Of a DNA stretch of 64,000 nucleotides, positions 61,963 through 64,000 are shown piece after piece. The position numbers were made by a program, and so were the translations under genes. Every line of letters begins with the position of its first letter. The stretch's first letter is position 1. The stretch spans positions 186,001-250,000 of the forward strand of contig CANMFP010000003.1 in NCBI GenBank assembly GCA_947497265.1, given 5' to 3'. Origin of the DNA: an uncultured Isoptericola sp. (lineage in GTDB: Bacteria; Actinomycetota; Actinomycetes; Actinomycetales; Cellulomonadaceae). The notes below the pieces were generated by a model. The model was not told where the DNA came from and searched no databases. It saw only the letters and a program-made list of their open reading frames with translations.

Positions 61963-63027
61963 GTGACCGATACCGTGACCGGCGTGAGGCCGACCATGAG
62001 CGACGTGGCGCGCGCCGCGGGCGTCTCCGCGATGACCGTCTCCAACGTCCTCACCGGGCGGCGGCGCGTCAGCCCCGCCACCCGGTCACGCGTGGAGCAG
62101 GCCGCCACCCACCTCGGCTACGAGCTGAACCTCACCGCCCGCCATCTGCGGGCCGGGCGCACCGACACCGTCGCGCTCGTCGTCCCGCACTTCGACCACC
62201 CCTACTTCGGCGAGCTCGCCGCCCGCCTCGCAGGACTCCTCGCGGCGGAGGACCGCCACCTCGTCGTCGAGCAGACCGGGGCCAGCCGCGAGGCCGAGCT
62301 CGCCGCCGTCGCCCGCGCACGCGCCCGGTGGCAGCTCTACGACGGCGTGGTGCTCTCCGCCGTCGGGATGACCGCCGCCGACCTCGACGCCATGCACACC
62401 TCCGTCCCCCTCGTGCTGCTCGGCGAGCAGGAGATGTCCGCCCGCTACGCCCACGTCCGGATGGACAACGTCGGCGGCGCCCGCCTCGCCACCGCGCACC
62501 TGCTGGCCGCCGGAGCGCGCCGCATCGCCGTCGTCGGCGGCGCCGAACCCTCCGCCGAGGCCGGCATGATGCCCGCACGCACCCTCGGATGGTCGCTCGC
62601 CCACGACGACGCCGGGGTGCAGGCCGCGCCGGAGCTCATCGTCCGCGCGCCCGCCGACCTCACCTCCGGCCGCGACGCCGTCCGCCGGATCGTGCGCGAA
62701 GGGCTCGACCTCGACGCCGTGCTCGCCGTCACCGACTCCCTCGCCGTCGGCGTCCTCGCCGGTCTCGCCGAGGCCGGACGGCGGGTGCCCGACGACGTCC
62801 AGGTGGTCGGGTTCGACAACCTCGCCTCGTCCGAGTTCACCGTCCCCGCCCTGTCGACGGTGGACCCCGGCCACGAGTGGTTGGCCACCGAGACGCTGCG
62901 GCTCCTCGAGGCCGCGATCGCGCGCGGCCCGGCAGCAGCGGCCGACGGCGCAGCGGACGTGCCGCAGCACGTCACGGCACCCGCGCGCCTCGTCCTGCGC
63001 GGCACGACCCGGGACCACCGCGACTGA
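61963..63027 (+). CDS. LacI-family transcriptional regulator
   Basis: A 354-residue regulator. The HTH is MSDVARAAGVSAMTVSNVLT and the hinge RRRVSPATRSRVEQAATHLG. The sugar-binding domain reads VALVVPHFDHPYFGELAARL, AVVGGAEPS and VQVVGFDNLASSEFTVPALS. It starts at GTG 61963 with a purine-rich sequence (AAAGAGGGTG). The neighbouring alpha-L-arabinofuranosidase suggests it senses arabinose-containing oligosaccharides. Local control through TATCGATA is expected. Confidence 0.93.
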   Translation: MTDTVTGVRPTMSDVARAAGVSAMTVSNVLTGRRRVSPATRSRVEQAATHLGYELNLTARHLRAGRTDTVALVVPHFDHPYFGELAARLAGLLAAEDRHLVVEQTGASREAELAAVARARARWQLYDGVVLSAVGMTAADLDAMHTSVPLVLLGEQEMSARYAHVRMDNVGGARLATAHLLAAGARRIAVVGGAEPSAEAGMMPARTLGWSLAHDDAGVQAAPELIVRAPADLTSGRDAVRRIVREGLDLDAVLAVTDSLAVGVLAGLAEAGRRVPDDVQVVGFDNLASSEFTVPALSTVDPGHEWLATETLRLLEAAIARGPAAAADGAADVPQHVTAPARLVLRGTTRDHRD

Positions 63028-63040
63028 GGACGCGACGGCG

Positions 63041-63412
63041 TCAGGCGCCGGCGGGCTGCTCCTCACGGATGATCGGGATGCGGCCACCCATGCCCACCAT
63101 GTCGAGCACCTCGATCACGGCGTCGGAAGGCTCGAGCAGCTGGACCGGCGAGCCGGTCTCCTGGCCGAGCATGTAGATCTGCAGGATGAAAGCCACCCCG
63201 GACGAGTCGAGGAACGTGACGTCACGGACGTCCAGCACGATCGGGGTCGCCGAACGACGGGCCACGACGGTGGCCATCGCGTCGCTCGCCGCCTCCCGCA
63301 ACGCAGCGTCCACCTCGCCCCACAAGGTCAGGTAGGTACCTTCCTCCTGCTGCTGGCAGGCGATGCCGGACCCAGGGTCGGGCTCGAGTTCTGTGCTGTG
63401 GTCGGTATCCAT
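63041..63412 (-). CDS. STAS-domain anti-sigma factor antagonist
   Basis: A 123-residue STAS protein. The regulated serine is in VTFLDSSGVAFILQIYMLGQ. YLTLWGEVDAALREAASDAM and the ending helix VIEVLDMVGMGGRIPIIREE follow. SpoIIAA/RsbV-type proteins bind anti-sigma kinases and are switched by Ser phosphorylation. No kinase or sigma gene is next to it, so its partner is elsewhere. Start at ATG 63410-63412. Confidence 0.9.
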   Translation of the reverse strand: MDTDHSTELEPDPGSGIACQQQEEGTYLTLWGEVDAALREAASDAMATVVARRSATPIVLDVRDVTFLDSSGVAFILQIYMLGQETGSPVQLLEPSDAVIEVLDMVGMGGRIPIIREEQPAGA

Positions 63413-63540
63413 GGGGTGTCAGGCTCCCGTAGTGCCGTCGGCGACCGTGGTGGCGCTTCTCCCCCCGTCGAAGGCCATGGTCGAGTGTTCACCGGTCTCG
63501 TGGATTCGTCCAGTGGAACCGGACGATCATTGCCCGAGGC

Positions 63541-64000
63541 TCACGACCCGGGAGGTGGATCCGGGTCGGTGACGTCAGCGACCTCGGCGCCGAGCACCCG
63601 GATGAGGTCGTCGGCGTCGAGCGTCGCGGCGACGCCGTGACCTCCCGCACCGACCGACACGCGCCCCGCACCAGCGACGGAGGCGTCGGCGACGACCGGC
63701 CAAGCGGTCGACGCACCAAAAGGGGTGATCGTTCCACGCTCGTAGCCCGTGACCTCCCGGGCCACGTCGGCGTCCGGCATCGACAGCCGGTTCACACCGA
63801 GCAGCGACCTCAGCCGTGCCCAGGCGATCGTCCGGCCGCCCGGGACCAGCACGAACAGGAAGTCGTCCGCCCCGCGACGCACCACGAGGGTCTTGAGGAT
63901 CTGGTGCGGCTCGAGCCCGCGCGCCGTGGCAGCCTCCGCGAGGGAGCCGACACGACCGTGCCGGGTGAGCTCGAACTCGACCCCGGACGCCACCAGGCCG
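63541..64000 (-). CDS. YbaK/EbsC-type aminoacyl-tRNA deacylase (5' partial)
   Basis: The frame runs off the window edge, so the N-terminus is missing; an in-frame GTG at 63993 is probably internal. The visible 150 residues are a YbaK/ProX fold: GSLAEAATARGLEPHQILKT, LVVRRGADDFLFVLVPGG, LRSLLGVNRLSMPDA, TGYERGTITPFGASTAWPVV. These enzymes hydrolyse mischarged tRNA (e.g. Cys-tRNAPro). The lysine in LKTLVV is conserved. Confidence 0.9.
   Translation of the reverse strand, partial: GLVASGVEFELTRHGRVGSLAEAATARGLEPHQILKTLVVRRGADDFLFVLVPGGRTIAWARLRSLLGVNRLSMPDADVAREVTGYERGTITPFGASTAWPVVADASVAGAGRVSVGAGGHGVAATLDADDLIRVLGAEVADVTDPDPPPGS

Overview
The window is very GC-rich, with strong codon bias and many genes that appear to lack a 5' leader. 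The gene content (PhoP-type boxes, excalibur-domain protein, a fused OleBC, GH51 arabinofuranosidase with a LacI regulator, MetPS transporter) fits a high-GC Gram-positive actinobacterium. A plant-polymer-using member of the order Micrococcales (Cellulomonas/Promicromonospora-like) is my best guess; this is inference from gene content, not a database match. No rRNA, tRNA or CRISPR array was seen.

Layout. 1-12.1 kb is an accessory, defence-like stretch: the 3' part of a giant DUF1998 helicase with a C-terminal nuclease-like domain, a UvrD-type helicase with an N-terminal RelE-like domain, a convergent vWA / zinc-ribbon / ankyrin operon (the ankyrin gene carries a frameshift) with a small HTH gene upstream, a possible HhH-GPD-like protein, and a NERD-nuclease/SF1 helicase. 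12.4-18 kb holds an exported DUF4352-type protein, a histidine kinase/LuxR response regulator pair, a secreted EEP phosphoesterase, a GNAT acetyltransferase and an RHH-Doc toxin-antitoxin pair. 18.0-22.9 kb is a complete long-chain olefin operon (oleA, fused oleBC, oleD), with each junction a GTGA overlap. 23.1-28.3 kb has a PLP lyase, an AbiEi/DUF559 nuclease gene boxed by two 84-bp palindromes, an SRPBCC protein, a GH3 lipoprotein and a secreted basic protein. 28.6-32.4 kb has a phosphate permease pair under apparent PHO boxes and an S9 oligopeptidase. 32.8-39.6 kb is a branched-chain amino acid (Liv) ABC system whose permease carries an unusual exported N-terminal domain; a decayed second AbiEi/DUF559 gene, again flanked by inverted GGTAGTGC-type repeats, sits between livF and the convergent binding-protein gene. 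39.7-50.7 kb is mostly housekeeping: aldo-keto reductase, CspA, TM0106-type nuclease-helicase, excalibur protein, ABC1/UbiB kinase and an ECF sigma/anti-sigma pair. 50.8-57.7 kb has secreted proteins, a polar amino acid ABC transporter and a MetP/MetS NSS transporter. 57.9-64 kb has an alditol-oxidase-like flavoenzyme, a winged-helix protein, GH51 arabinofuranosidase divergent from its LacI regulator, a STAS protein and a partial YbaK.

Most distinctive signal. Two AbiEi-type HTH + DUF559 (Vsr-like) nuclease genes, one intact and one broken, are each bracketed by inverted repeats sharing a GGTAGTGC core. The core recurs about every 19-20 bp. A gene-less 20-bp tandem copy lies at 41.95 kb. This resembles the REP/RAYT arrangement but with a different nuclease, and is the best candidate here for an undescribed element.
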